64,000 nucleotides of DNA from Ascidiaceihabitans sp029251465. Its GTDB lineage: Bacteria; Pseudomonadota; Alphaproteobacteria; Rhodobacterales; Rhodobacteraceae. Position numbers and translations under genes: made by a program. Shown here piece by piece: positions 1 through 7,730 of this stretch. The notes below the pieces were generated by a model. The model did not search any database, was not told the DNA's origin, and saw only the letters and a program-made list of their open reading frames with translations. How positions within the stretch are numbered: position 1 is the first letter of the stretch; each line of letters starts with the position of its first letter. The DNA lies in assembly GCF_042932805.1 (NCBI RefSeq), contig NZ_CP170633.1, positions 1,426,001-1,490,000 on the forward strand. The letters run 5' to 3'.

Positions 1-381
1 AGCAGCAGTCCCTGACGCTGCAGCAAAAGTAACGCAAATCGCCGCATGGGTTCGGTTTTGCACGGATTCTACCGCATCCGTTTTAGTGGGCGCACCGTTT
101 AACGTCGTATTGAATCTGTCGTTCCTAGCTTTGATGTTGATCTCAAGCAGGGTGCCATTGAGTGAAACCACCGTTACTTTATGATGGGGTCTCGGCCTGC
201 AATGCCCGATGATGCCGACATCACCCAAGCGATCCTTTGGTCTGTGAGAGCCGACAATGAGGGAGCGATCAATCCTAAAATTTGCGACTGGAAGCCTGTT
301 GAAACACGAAATCACCTTCACTCGATTGCTCCAGATCGAGCCAGACGAAATTAAACGCTGAAGATCCAATAAAGTGTTCAT
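1..381 (-). CDS. possible partial hypothetical protein running off the left edge
   Basis: Reading leftward from an ATG at 381, the frame stays open for 127 codons to the first base of the window, so no stop is visible. The peptide begins MNTLLDLQRL. A purine-rich AAGAGA lies about 8 bases before the ATG. I recognise no family. Codon use shows little of the third-position G/C preference of the neighbouring genes, and the region is more AT-rich than the rest. It could be a horizontally acquired gene, a gene remnant, or a chance open frame. Confidence 0.35.
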   Translation of the reverse strand, partial: MNTLLDLQRLISSGSIWSNRVKVISCFNRLPVANFRIDRSLIVGSHRPKDRLGDVGIIGHCRPRPHHKVTVVSLNGTLLEINIKARNDRFNTTLNGAPTKTDAVESVQNRTHAAICVTFAAASGTAA

Positions 382-676
382 AGAATGAATTTTCTCTTAA
401 ATCATTCTGGCAGAGTTCCATTTGTTTCGCGGGGACTTGTCAGCATTCACTTGGGTTGCGAAGTGTGTCAGCACTATGGCGTTCATGAAACCGTCCCCAT
501 GATGTTTGATTGTGATCTGAAGGTGAAAATGCGTACGATCCCACGTAGGCCGAAACGCATTGAAACAACTTGTCGCACTTTGAACATTTTATGAATCTAA
601 AAAGGGGTGCAAAAAGGGTAAAAAAGGCACTTCTCATAAATTTAAGTGATTTTTATCAAGTAGTTGTATGAAAATT
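382..676. other. AT-rich intergenic stretch, no recognisable gene
   Basis: About 295 bases between the possible left-edge ORF and the tRNA-Gly. It holds only two short overlapping frames (65-69 codons, opposite strands) with no family resemblance. Bases 590-670 are strongly AT-rich with A-runs. The leftward tRNA transcript must end here, but I see no clear hairpin with a U-tract. Confidence 0.4.
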
Positions 677-750
677 TGGAGCGGGTAACGAGAATCGAAC
701 TCGTAACTAAAGCTTGGGAAGCTGCCGTGATACCTTTTCACCATACCCGC
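677..750 (-). tRNA. tRNA-Gly (anticodon CCC)
   Basis: The reverse complement folds as a tRNA. The acceptor pair GCGGGTA/TACCCGC is perfect, the D arm is GTGA/TCAC, the anticodon loop TTCCCAA gives CCC (716-718), and the T arm contains TTCGATTC. The discriminator T and a genomically encoded CCA follow at 680-677. The anticodon stem GCAGC/GCTTT has a C-U mismatch and a G-U pair at its outer end. It would read the GGG glycine codon. Confidence 0.93.
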
Positions 751-802
751 GCACCAAGGGTGCAATTAGGCGATTGTCGCTTTGGGGTCAAGCAGGCGCG
801 AT

Positions 803-1642
803 CTATTTTACATGCGCTTGATAGAGGTGAATGGACGCCGGAATCTCAAGGCCTCGTGTCATTTCGTGCGTGGCAAAACGGGCGGCGATATCATCACGCA
901 AAGCCAGCTTTTGATCAGGCGAGGCCTCAAAGTGGCGCAGCGCATTGTCCGCAGGCCCGATGATACAGCACAGCTCGGCGGCGTCGTGTGCACTGCCGTG
1001 GCCAGTCAGCGCGATCTGATGCGTGGTGCAAGTGACGTTTTGCAATCCGGCGGCCTCTAGCATCGGGATAATCCGGTCCGCGTCTTCAAACGCGAAGGGG
1101 CCGGGCAGGGTGCGGTCGGTCTTGGCCATGGGTCCCAAAATCTCTCGTGATGCCGCGGCCGGGATCATGAACCACGGGTTGTCTGCGGCAGATGCCCACG
1201 CGGCCATCGTGATTGTTCCGCCGGGTTTTACCGCGCGTGCGAAGTTTGAAAACGCCGCTGTTGTGTCCGCAAAAAACATCACCCCAAAGCGTGAAATCAC
1301 GGCGTCAAACTTGCCTGTTTCAAACGCGTGGGATTGCGCGTCGGCCAGCAACCAAGTGACGTTTGGCGCATCTCGTGCCACTGCGGCTTGCGCCAACAAC
1401 GTTTCGGAAATGTCGAGGCCTGTTGCATGTCCCGCATCACCAACAAGCTCGCTCGCACGCAATGTGCTGGTGCCCGCGCCGCAGCCGATATCCAAGACAT
1501 GGTTGCCCGTTTGCAAATTCGCATGGCGCAACACCAAGTCCAAAACCGGCCCGAGCAACGTGTCCATTGCCGCTTGTTGCGCGACCCATTTTTGGCCCGC
1601 ATCGGATGACCAATAGTCGGCTTGATCGAAGTTTTCAGTCAT
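803..1642 (-). CDS. class I SAM-dependent methyltransferase
   Basis: A 279-residue protein with a class I Rossmann methyltransferase core. The SAM-binding motif I is VLDIGCGAGTST near residues 49-60, followed by the acidic end of strand 2 (ATGLDIS) and a motif around DAVISRFGVMFF. The overall form is that of the UbiE/type-11 methyltransferase group, and the substrate cannot be read from sequence. Its ATG overlaps the stop of the upstream ASKHA ferredoxin-ATPase by 4 bases (ATGA), so the two are translationally coupled and probably function together, perhaps in methyl-group or corrinoid metabolism; that link is inference. Confidence 0.85.
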   Translation of the reverse strand: MTENFDQADYWSSDAGQKWVAQQAAMDTLLGPVLDLVLRHANLQTGNHVLDIGCGAGTSTLRASELVGDAGHATGLDISETLLAQAAVARDAPNVTWLLADAQSHAFETGKFDAVISRFGVMFFADTTAAFSNFARAVKPGGTITMAAWASAADNPWFMIPAAASREILGPMAKTDRTLPGPFAFEDADRIIPMLEAAGLQNVTCTTHQIALTGHGSAHDAAELCCIIGPADNALRHFEASPDQKLALRDDIAARFATHEMTRGLEIPASIHLYQAHVK

Positions 1643-3684
1643 CCGCGGCGCCTGCGACGGCGTCCGCCGTCTTCGCCATTGCCACCGCCGCCGGTGTTGA
1701 ATGTCGCCGTCGGGATCGTGACAATGGAATTCAAGATCGGGAAAGGTTCGACTGAATTCGGGATCGCCGACGCATTCACGAAATGCTCTTGGAACCGAGG
1801 CTCAATCGCGGTTTCAATTTTGTGGATCGCGCGCACTGTCGCCTCGATTTCGGTGCGTGCGTCGCGGTTCAAAAGGGCGATGCGCGCGCCTGTGCCGGCA
1901 GCGTTGCCAGCGGAGGTAACCTTGTCCAAAGGCGCGTCGGGGATCATGCCGAGGACCATCGCGTGTTTGGGGCTGATGTGTGCACCAAACGCGCCCGCCA
2001 GCACAACGCGGTCCACAGATTCGACGTTGAATTTGTCCATCAACAAGCGCGCGCCGGAATAAAGCGCGGCTTTGGCCATCTGGATTTCACGGATGTCGCG
2101 GTTGGTCACCGTCAACTTCGGGCCACCTTTTTCAGAGCCGTCATAGACTAGATAGGAGTACGTGCGCCCGTCAATAAAGCAGCGATCTGATCCGGTTTGT
2201 GCGGGGCTGCCGATCAGGCCCGGGCCGTCGACGATGCCCGCAAGGCGCATTTCAGCGACCATTTCGATGATGCCCGATCCGCAAATTCCGGTGACGCCGG
2301 TGGATGCGATTGCCGCGTCAAACCCGTCTTCGTCCGACCAGATGTCCGAGCCGATGACGCGAAAGCGCGGGGCCTTGGTGACCGCGTCAATTTCCACGCG
2401 CTCGATTGCGCCGGGGGCAGCGCGCTGGCCTGAACTGATCTGTGCGCCCTCAAAGGCGGGGCCGGTAGGCGATGAACACGCCAGCACTTTTTCTTTGTTC
2501 CCCAGCAGGATTTCCGCGTTGGTGCCCACGTCGACCACCAAAACCAGATCATCCGATTTATCCGGCGCTTCGGCCAAGGCTACAGCGGCGGCGTCTGCCC
2601 CAACGTGACCGGCAATGCACGGCAGCAGATAGACGCGGGCAGAGGGGTGAATGTTCAGTTCCAGATCGTCAGCCCGCAGGCGCAGTGAATCCGATGTTGC
2701 CAAAGCAAACGGCGCCTGACCCAGTTCGAACGGATCAATGCCCAAAAACAGGTGGTGCATGACCGGGTTGCACACAAACACGGCGTCGACGATCAAGGCT
2801 TTGTCGATCTCGGCCTCGATGCTGATCTGGGTGAACAGGGCGTTCATGCCTTCGCGCACGGCGTTGGTCATTTCCTGCGCGCCATTTGCGTTCATCATCG
2901 AATAGCTGACGCGGCTCATCAGGTCTTCGCCAAATCGGATCTGCGGATTCATGATGCCAGAGGACGCCACAACTTCGCCGGTTTGCAGATCGCACATGTG
3001 CGCGGCGATGGTGGTTGACCCCAGATCGACGGCAAGGCCGTACACCGTACCTTCGTAATATCCGGGCCAAATGTGCATAATCCGCGGCGCGTTTTCGTCA
3101 TCACCCAAATGCACGGCACAGGTGACCTTCCACGTGCCTTTGCGCAAAACCGGCTGCATGACTTGCATGATGTGCAAGTCCGCATGCACGTTTTCCAACT
3201 GCCATTGTTCACGCAACGCAATGCGCAGCCGTTCCAGATCGCCCGATGGATCATGCATGTCGGGTTCCTGCACCTCGACGTAATACAGCTTGGTCGAGGG
3301 GTTCATCGTGATGTCGCGGGCCTCGGCCCGTTTGCGCACGACTTGTTTGTGCACTTGGGATTCCGGTGGCACGTCAATCACCACATCGCCCTGAACCGCA
3401 GCTTGGCACCCCAAACGGCGCCCATCGATCAAACCGCGCTTGTCTTTGTAGCGCTGCTCGACGCTGTTCCACTCGGACAAGGCGTCATCCGCAACCGTCA
3501 CACCGTGCTTGGAAAATTCACCATAACTGGGCGTGATCTGACATTTTGAGCAAATCCCACGCCCGCCACAAACGGAATCCAGATCGACCCCCAATTGGCG
3601 CGCGGCCGTCAGAATGGGTGTGCCCAGTGGAAAGTGACCGCGTTTGCCCGAAGGGGTGAAAACGACAAGTGGATCGCTGCTCAT
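1639..3684 (-). CDS. corrinoid-activating ASKHA ferredoxin/ATPase (RACo/RamA-like, DUF4445)
   Basis: A 681-residue protein. The N-terminal 2Fe-2S ferredoxin domain has cysteines in VCGGRGICSKC (about residues 39-49) plus a later GCQAA cysteine. A linker and an ASKHA-fold ATPase domain follow, with DLGSTT and DVGTNAEI phosphate-binding segments and CGSGIIEMV near residue 470. Proteins of this type reductively reactivate the cobalt of corrinoid methyltransferase partners using ATP. No corrinoid protein or cobalamin methyltransferase gene lies within reach, so the partner is unknown. The C-terminus is unusual: a Gly-rich stretch followed by six arginines. It is coupled by a 4-base overlap to the downstream SAM methyltransferase. 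Confidence 0.82.
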   Translation of the reverse strand: MSSDPLVVFTPSGKRGHFPLGTPILTAARQLGVDLDSVCGGRGICSKCQITPSYGEFSKHGVTVADDALSEWNSVEQRYKDKRGLIDGRRLGCQAAVQGDVVIDVPPESQVHKQVVRKRAEARDITMNPSTKLYYVEVQEPDMHDPSGDLERLRIALREQWQLENVHADLHIMQVMQPVLRKGTWKVTCAVHLGDDENAPRIMHIWPGYYEGTVYGLAVDLGSTTIAAHMCDLQTGEVVASSGIMNPQIRFGEDLMSRVSYSMMNANGAQEMTNAVREGMNALFTQISIEAEIDKALIVDAVFVCNPVMHHLFLGIDPFELGQAPFALATSDSLRLRADDLELNIHPSARVYLLPCIAGHVGADAAAVALAEAPDKSDDLVLVVDVGTNAEILLGNKEKVLACSSPTGPAFEGAQISSGQRAAPGAIERVEIDAVTKAPRFRVIGSDIWSDEDGFDAAIASTGVTGICGSGIIEMVAEMRLAGIVDGPGLIGSPAQTGSDRCFIDGRTYSYLVYDGSEKGGPKLTVTNRDIREIQMAKAALYSGARLLMDKFNVESVDRVVLAGAFGAHISPKHAMVLGMIPDAPLDKVTSAGNAAGTGARIALLNRDARTEIEATVRAIHKIETAIEPRFQEHFVNASAIPNSVEPFPILNSIVTIPTATFNTGGGGNGEDGGRRRRRRG

Positions 3685-3852
3685 GAATGTGGCCTATTGT
3701 TGCTTCTGGGCATTGTTTTGCCAAAGCATAGAAGGCGCGCCAAAAAGCGAAAGCCAAAGAGCGGCAAAAACCGTTTCAATGGCGTCATTGTGCGCATAAA
3801 GACTATGAATCCAATCGCCGGTCCGCCCAACGATTGTTCTGATCTTAAATAC

Positions 3853-4812
3853 TCAATCCACACCGCGCGCATGAAAGATGAACCCGAGTAAGTTCAGCAA
3901 GACCTGCGCTGCCAAAATCGCGGTCGAGCCTGAGGGGTCATAATCTGGTGCCACTTCGACCAGATCGATGCCGACGATCTCGTGGCGCTTTGACACCTCT
4001 TGCAGCAACTCCAGCACGTCGTAGTACAAGAACCCGCCGTGGCTGGGCGTGCCTGTGCCCGGTGCGATGGACGGGCAAAATGCGTCGATGTCGATGGTGA
4101 TGTACAAACGTGCGCCTTTCGGGATGCGTTCAGCTGTGGCGCGTGGGCCCAATTCGCGCATTTGGCGCACCGATAAAATGTCGGAGCCCATGGCGCGCGC
4201 GTCTTCATAGCCTTCGCGCGCGGTGGAGCTGACGTTGCGGATGCCGACTTGGGTCAAGCCGGTGACATAGGGCTGTTCTGCTGCGCGCCGCATCGGGTTG
4301 CCGTGCCCGTGCCGCACGCCGTGGCGTTCATCGACAAAATCCAGATGCGCGTCGATTTGCAGGATGTGGATGTCATCGTGATCGTCAAAGGCACGAATGC
4401 AGGGGATGTTGATCGAATGATCACCGCCAATGGTGACGGGCAGGGCACCGGCCGCCAAAGCAGCCCGCACACCCGTTTCAATGTTGTCGTGGCTTTTTTC
4501 CGTGTCTGTGTGCACGATGTCCGCATCCCCCATGTCGACGATTTGTACGTCGGCAGGCAGGTAGGTTGCGTCGTCCTCGTGATCATAGGCCCCGGCGTGG
4601 CCAAAGCTGAACAAGGTCGATGCCTCGCGCACAGCACGTGGGCCAAATCGCGCGCCGGACCGATACTGCGTGCCCGCATCGTAGGGCGCACCCAGCACGG
4701 CAACATCGGCGTCAATCTTGTCCCAGTCGGCGATATATGGCCGCTTTCCAAAGGTCGCAATTCCCACAAACGGCAGGTCCAGCCGTCCTGCATCATAGCC
4801 ATGTTTGCTCAT
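3853..4812 (-). CDS. speB: agmatinase / ureohydrolase family
   Basis: A 319-residue ureohydrolase, the usual length for bacterial agmatinase. The binuclear Mn-binding motifs are all present in order: GGDHSIN, DAHLDF and DIDAFCPS, followed by the family signature PGTGTPSHGG. Agmatinase releases urea from agmatine to give putrescine, but relatives act on guanidinobutyrate, guanidinopropionate or guanidine, so the substrate is provisional. It stands alone, transcribed away from guaB; the 168-base gap to the next leftward gene suggests a separate unit. Confidence 0.85.
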   Translation of the reverse strand: MSKHGYDAGRLDLPFVGIATFGKRPYIADWDKIDADVAVLGAPYDAGTQYRSGARFGPRAVREASTLFSFGHAGAYDHEDDATYLPADVQIVDMGDADIVHTDTEKSHDNIETGVRAALAAGALPVTIGGDHSINIPCIRAFDDHDDIHILQIDAHLDFVDERHGVRHGHGNPMRRAAEQPYVTGLTQVGIRNVSSTAREGYEDARAMGSDILSVRQMRELGPRATAERIPKGARLYITIDIDAFCPSIAPGTGTPSHGGFLYYDVLELLQEVSKRHEIVGIDLVEVAPDYDPSGSTAILAAQVLLNLLGFIFHARGVD

Positions 4813-4947
4813 CTTATCCGTCCCTTGATCCGTTTGTCGCAGACTGCGTCAACAAAACACGCAGATCAATCGCCTGCGCCTCTTTTCTTTTCCGCCAAGC
4901 CGTGAAATAGGAAACCGCCAAATGAACACTCCTATTCGAGGTACGAT

Positions 4948-6396
4948 ATGGAAATTCGTGAGGCTCTCACCTTTGATGATGTTTTGCTGGTTCCGGGTGC
5001 GTCTAGCGTCCTGCCATCTACGGCCGACACGCGCACGCGTGTGACCAAATCGATCAGTATGAACATCCCGCTGCTCAGCTCTGCGATGGACACCGTCACC
5101 GAAGGTCGCATGGCGATTGCCATGGCCCAAGCTGGCGGCATCGGCGTTGTGCACCGCAATCTGACCATCGAAGAACAAGCCCGCGAAATTCGCCGCGTCA
5201 AACGATTTGAGAGCGGGATCGTCTACAATCCGATCACGCTGACAGCCAATCAAACGCTGGCCGATGCCAAAGCCTTGCAAGAACGCTACCGGGTCACGGG
5301 GTTTCCTGTGGTTGACGGGTCTGGCCGCGTTGTGGGCATCGTGACCAACCGCGACATGCGCTTTGCCACAGACGATGACACGCCGGTGTCGGTGATGATG
5401 AGCACCGATAACCTGGCGATCCTACACGAACCGGCAGACCGCGACGAAGCCATCAGCCTGATGAAAGCCCGCCGCATCGAAAAGCTGCTGATCACTGACG
5501 GGGCAGGCGTGTTGACAGGGCTTTTGACCCTTAAAGACACCGAACAAGCGGTCCTGAACCCGACGGCTTGCAAGGATGATCTTGGCCGTTTGCGCGTTGC
5601 GGCGGCGACCACAGTTGGGGATGCTGGCTTTGCCCGGTCCGAGGCGCTGGTCGATGCAGGCGTCGACATGATTGTGATCGATACCGCCCACGGTCACTCC
5701 GAAGGTGTTGCGATTGCGGTGAAACGCGCCAAGGATATGTTTCCTGACGTGCAGGTTGTCGCTGGCAACGTGGCCACCGGCGAGGCAACACGCGCCTTGA
5801 TTGATGCGGGCGCGGACGCGGTCAAAGTTGGCATCGGACCGGGGTCTATTTGCACCACACGCATGGTCGCAGGCGTTGGTGTTCCGCAGTTGACCGCGAT
5901 CATGGATTGCGCCGCAGCAGCCGGTGACATTCCAGTCATCGCAGACGGCGGCATCAAATTTTCTGGTGATTTTGCCAAAGCCATTGCAGCCGGGGCAACC
6001 TGCGCGATGGTCGGATCAATGATCGCGGGCACGGACGAGTCACCGGGCGACGTGATCTTGTATCAGGGCCGGTCTTTTAAAACCTATCGCGGCATGGGCT
6101 CACTTGGGGCGATGGCGCAAGGATCCGCAGATCGTTATTTCCAAAAAGACGCAGCCAGCGACAAATTGGTGCCCGAAGGCATCGAAGGCCAAGTGCCCTA
6201 CAAAGGCACGGTCAGCGCGGTCATCCACCAGATGGTCGGGGGCCTGCGCGCGGCGATGGGATACACCGGATGCGCCACAGTCGCCGAGATGAACACGAAC
6301 TGCAATTTTGTCAAAATCACCGGTGCTGGCCTAAAAGAAAGCCACGTGCACGATGTGCAGATCACACGGGAATCTCCCAACTACAGAGTAATGTAA
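4948..6396 (+). CDS. guaB: inosine-5'-monophosphate dehydrogenase
   Basis: A 482-residue IMPDH, which oxidises IMP to XMP with NAD in GTP synthesis. The N-terminal barrel begins EALTFDDVLLVPG. Two CBS repeats (about residues 95-205) interrupt the barrel. The catalytic loop GPGSICTTR places the nucleophile at Cys302, and the phosphate-binding IADGGIKFSGD and flap region EGIEGQVPYKG follow. Length and motifs are fully typical. It is transcribed divergently from agmatinase across a 135-base gap that must hold its promoter; a 13-codon ORF and the rRNA methyltransferase follow closely. Confidence 0.97.
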   Translation: MEIREALTFDDVLLVPGASSVLPSTADTRTRVTKSISMNIPLLSSAMDTVTEGRMAIAMAQAGGIGVVHRNLTIEEQAREIRRVKRFESGIVYNPITLTANQTLADAKALQERYRVTGFPVVDGSGRVVGIVTNRDMRFATDDDTPVSVMMSTDNLAILHEPADRDEAISLMKARRIEKLLITDGAGVLTGLLTLKDTEQAVLNPTACKDDLGRLRVAAATTVGDAGFARSEALVDAGVDMIVIDTAHGHSEGVAIAVKRAKDMFPDVQVVAGNVATGEATRALIDAGADAVKVGIGPGSICTTRMVAGVGVPQLTAIMDCAAAAGDIPVIADGGIKFSGDFAKAIAAGATCAMVGSMIAGTDESPGDVILYQGRSFKTYRGMGSLGAMAQGSADRYFQKDAASDKLVPEGIEGQVPYKGTVSAVIHQMVGGLRAAMGYTGCATVAEMNTNCNFVKITGAGLKESHVHDVQITRESPNYRVM

Positions 6397-6408
6397 GGCA
6401 GCAATATC

Positions 6409-6450
6409 ATGAGCTTGTGGACCAACCTTAATTCAGGCGCAGGTCTTTGA
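6409..6450 (+). CDS. possible 13-codon upstream ORF coupled to the rRNA methyltransferase
   Basis: ATG at 6409 opens a 13-codon frame (MSLWTNLNSGAGL) whose TGA stop overlaps the TTG start proposed for the next gene. An AAGG lies about 10 bases before its ATG. The arrangement could couple translation of the methyltransferase to the small ORF. It may equally be chance; there is no direct evidence of translation. Confidence 0.3.
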   Translation: MSLWTNLNSGAGL

Positions 6451-7607
6451 CGCCCGGCGCACGCGTGGCCGCAGCCATTGATGTCCTTGATCTGATCGCG
6501 GACGGTCAGCCTGTCGAAAGGGCGCTGACCACTTGGGCGCGTCGCAGTCGCTTTGCCGGGTCCAAGGACCGTGCCGCGGTGCGCGATTACGTGTTTGGCG
6601 TGGTGCGCAACCGGCGCTCTGATGCGGTGCGCGGTGGTGGTGAAACCGGACGCGCGCTGATGCTCGGCAGATTGAGTGATCAAGGTGACGATCTGGACGC
6701 CTTGTTTCACGGCGAAGGTCACGCGCCCACGCCGCTGAGCGACGAAGAACGCGCAATCACGGCTCAGCCGGTTGATGCGGCAGACGTTTGGGATTTGCCC
6801 GACTGGTTGATTGCTGAATTCAAGACAGCACTTGGCGACACCGCCGCGTCTGTGGCGCAAATCCTCAAATCCCGTGCGCCGATCACGTTGCGTGTGAACA
6901 GCGCCAAAACCTCACCTTCGCAAGTCACATCTTTGTTGGCCGATGAGGGCGTCGAGGTACTGCCAAATCCGCTGTGTGACATCGCCCTCACGATCACCGA
7001 AGGCGCGCGTAAGCTGCGCAATTCGGAATGCTACCAAGAGGGCTTGGTCGAGTTGCAAGACGCGGCCAGTCAAGCGGTGGTAAGCGCGCTGCCCGAGGGC
7101 CAAAAGGTGCTCGACTACTGTGCTGGCGGCGGCGGCAAGTCACTGGGAATGGCGGCGCAAAAGCGAAATGTCGTGGCGCATGACATCGATTTTGACCGGA
7201 TGCGGGACCTGCCAGATCGTGCGCGACGGGCGGATGCGCAGATAAAATTGCTGGCGACGGACTTGCTGGCAGGCGAAGGTCCATTCGATATCGTGCTGGT
7301 TGATGCGCCTTGCTCCGGGAGTGGTGCATGGCGTCGCAGCCCCGAAGCCAAATGGGTTTTAACGCCTGAGCGTTTGAACGAACTGACCACCATTCAGGAT
7401 GAAATTCTTGATCAAGTTCAATCGCTTGTCGGAGCAGGTGGAACCTTGGTTTTCGCCACATGTTCGGTGTTGAAATGCGAAAACGAAGACCGCGTTGCAG
7501 CCTTTTTGGGCCGTAATTCCGGATGGGAATGCACCCAACAATCGCGCATAAATGTTAGCCCAGAGGGTGACGGATTTTTCCATGCACACTTGACGCGCGT
7601 GATTTAA
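6447..7607 (+). CDS. rsmB: RsmB-like 16S rRNA cytosine-C5 methyltransferase
   Basis: A 386-residue RsmB/NOP-family methyltransferase. The N-terminal NusB-like helical part is shortened, then the SAM-binding motif VLDYCAGGGGKS appears near residue 223. The two family cysteines are in VDAPCSGSGAW (motif IV) and FATCSVLKCEN (motif VI), the pair used to attack and release the target cytosine. The start is a choice between TTG 6447 and an in-frame GTG at 6465; no in-frame ATG precedes the conserved region. It lies just downstream of guaB. Assignment to RsmB rather than another m5C methyltransferase is likely but not proven. Confidence 0.85.
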   Translation: MTPGARVAAAIDVLDLIADGQPVERALTTWARRSRFAGSKDRAAVRDYVFGVVRNRRSDAVRGGGETGRALMLGRLSDQGDDLDALFHGEGHAPTPLSDEERAITAQPVDAADVWDLPDWLIAEFKTALGDTAASVAQILKSRAPITLRVNSAKTSPSQVTSLLADEGVEVLPNPLCDIALTITEGARKLRNSECYQEGLVELQDAASQAVVSALPEGQKVLDYCAGGGGKSLGMAAQKRNVVAHDIDFDRMRDLPDRARRADAQIKLLATDLLAGEGPFDIVLVDAPCSGSGAWRRSPEAKWVLTPERLNELTTIQDEILDQVQSLVGAGGTLVFATCSVLKCENEDRVAAFLGRNSGWECTQQSRINVSPEGDGFFHAHLTRVI

Positions 7608-7651
7608 CCGCCACACTCAACCTAGAAGATAGCTCAGCCAAAGCCGCAATG

Positions 7652-7669
7652 CCACCGTCTCAACGGTGG
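7652..7669 (+). other. 6-bp inverted repeat upstream of cckA
   Basis: CCACCG (7652-7657) and CGGTGG (7664-7669) form a perfect 6-bp hairpin with a 6-base loop, directly abutting the CtrA box. There is no U-tract, so it is not a convincing terminator for the preceding gene. Confidence 0.35.
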
Positions 7670-7685
7670 TTAAGACGGGATTAAC
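7670..7685 (+). promoter_or_regulatory. CtrA-binding box upstream of cckA
   Basis: The sequence TTAA-N7-TTAAC is present exactly, with spacer GACGGGA. This is the full recognition consensus of the alphaproteobacterial response regulator CtrA. It lies about 45 bases before the cckA start, a position fitting direct control of cckA by the regulator that CckA phosphorylates via ChpT. Function as an activator or repressor site is not visible from sequence. Confidence 0.65.
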
Positions 7686-7730
7686 CGTTTTTGCGCCACA
7701 AGAGACAAGCTGAGTCGAATTTAGGGGGCT

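Noticed and set aside
1023..1616. 197-residue rightward open frame opposite the SAM methyltransferase
   Set aside because: It lies entirely antisense to a clear methyltransferase gene and has no family resemblance; the frame is a by-product of the sense codon bias.
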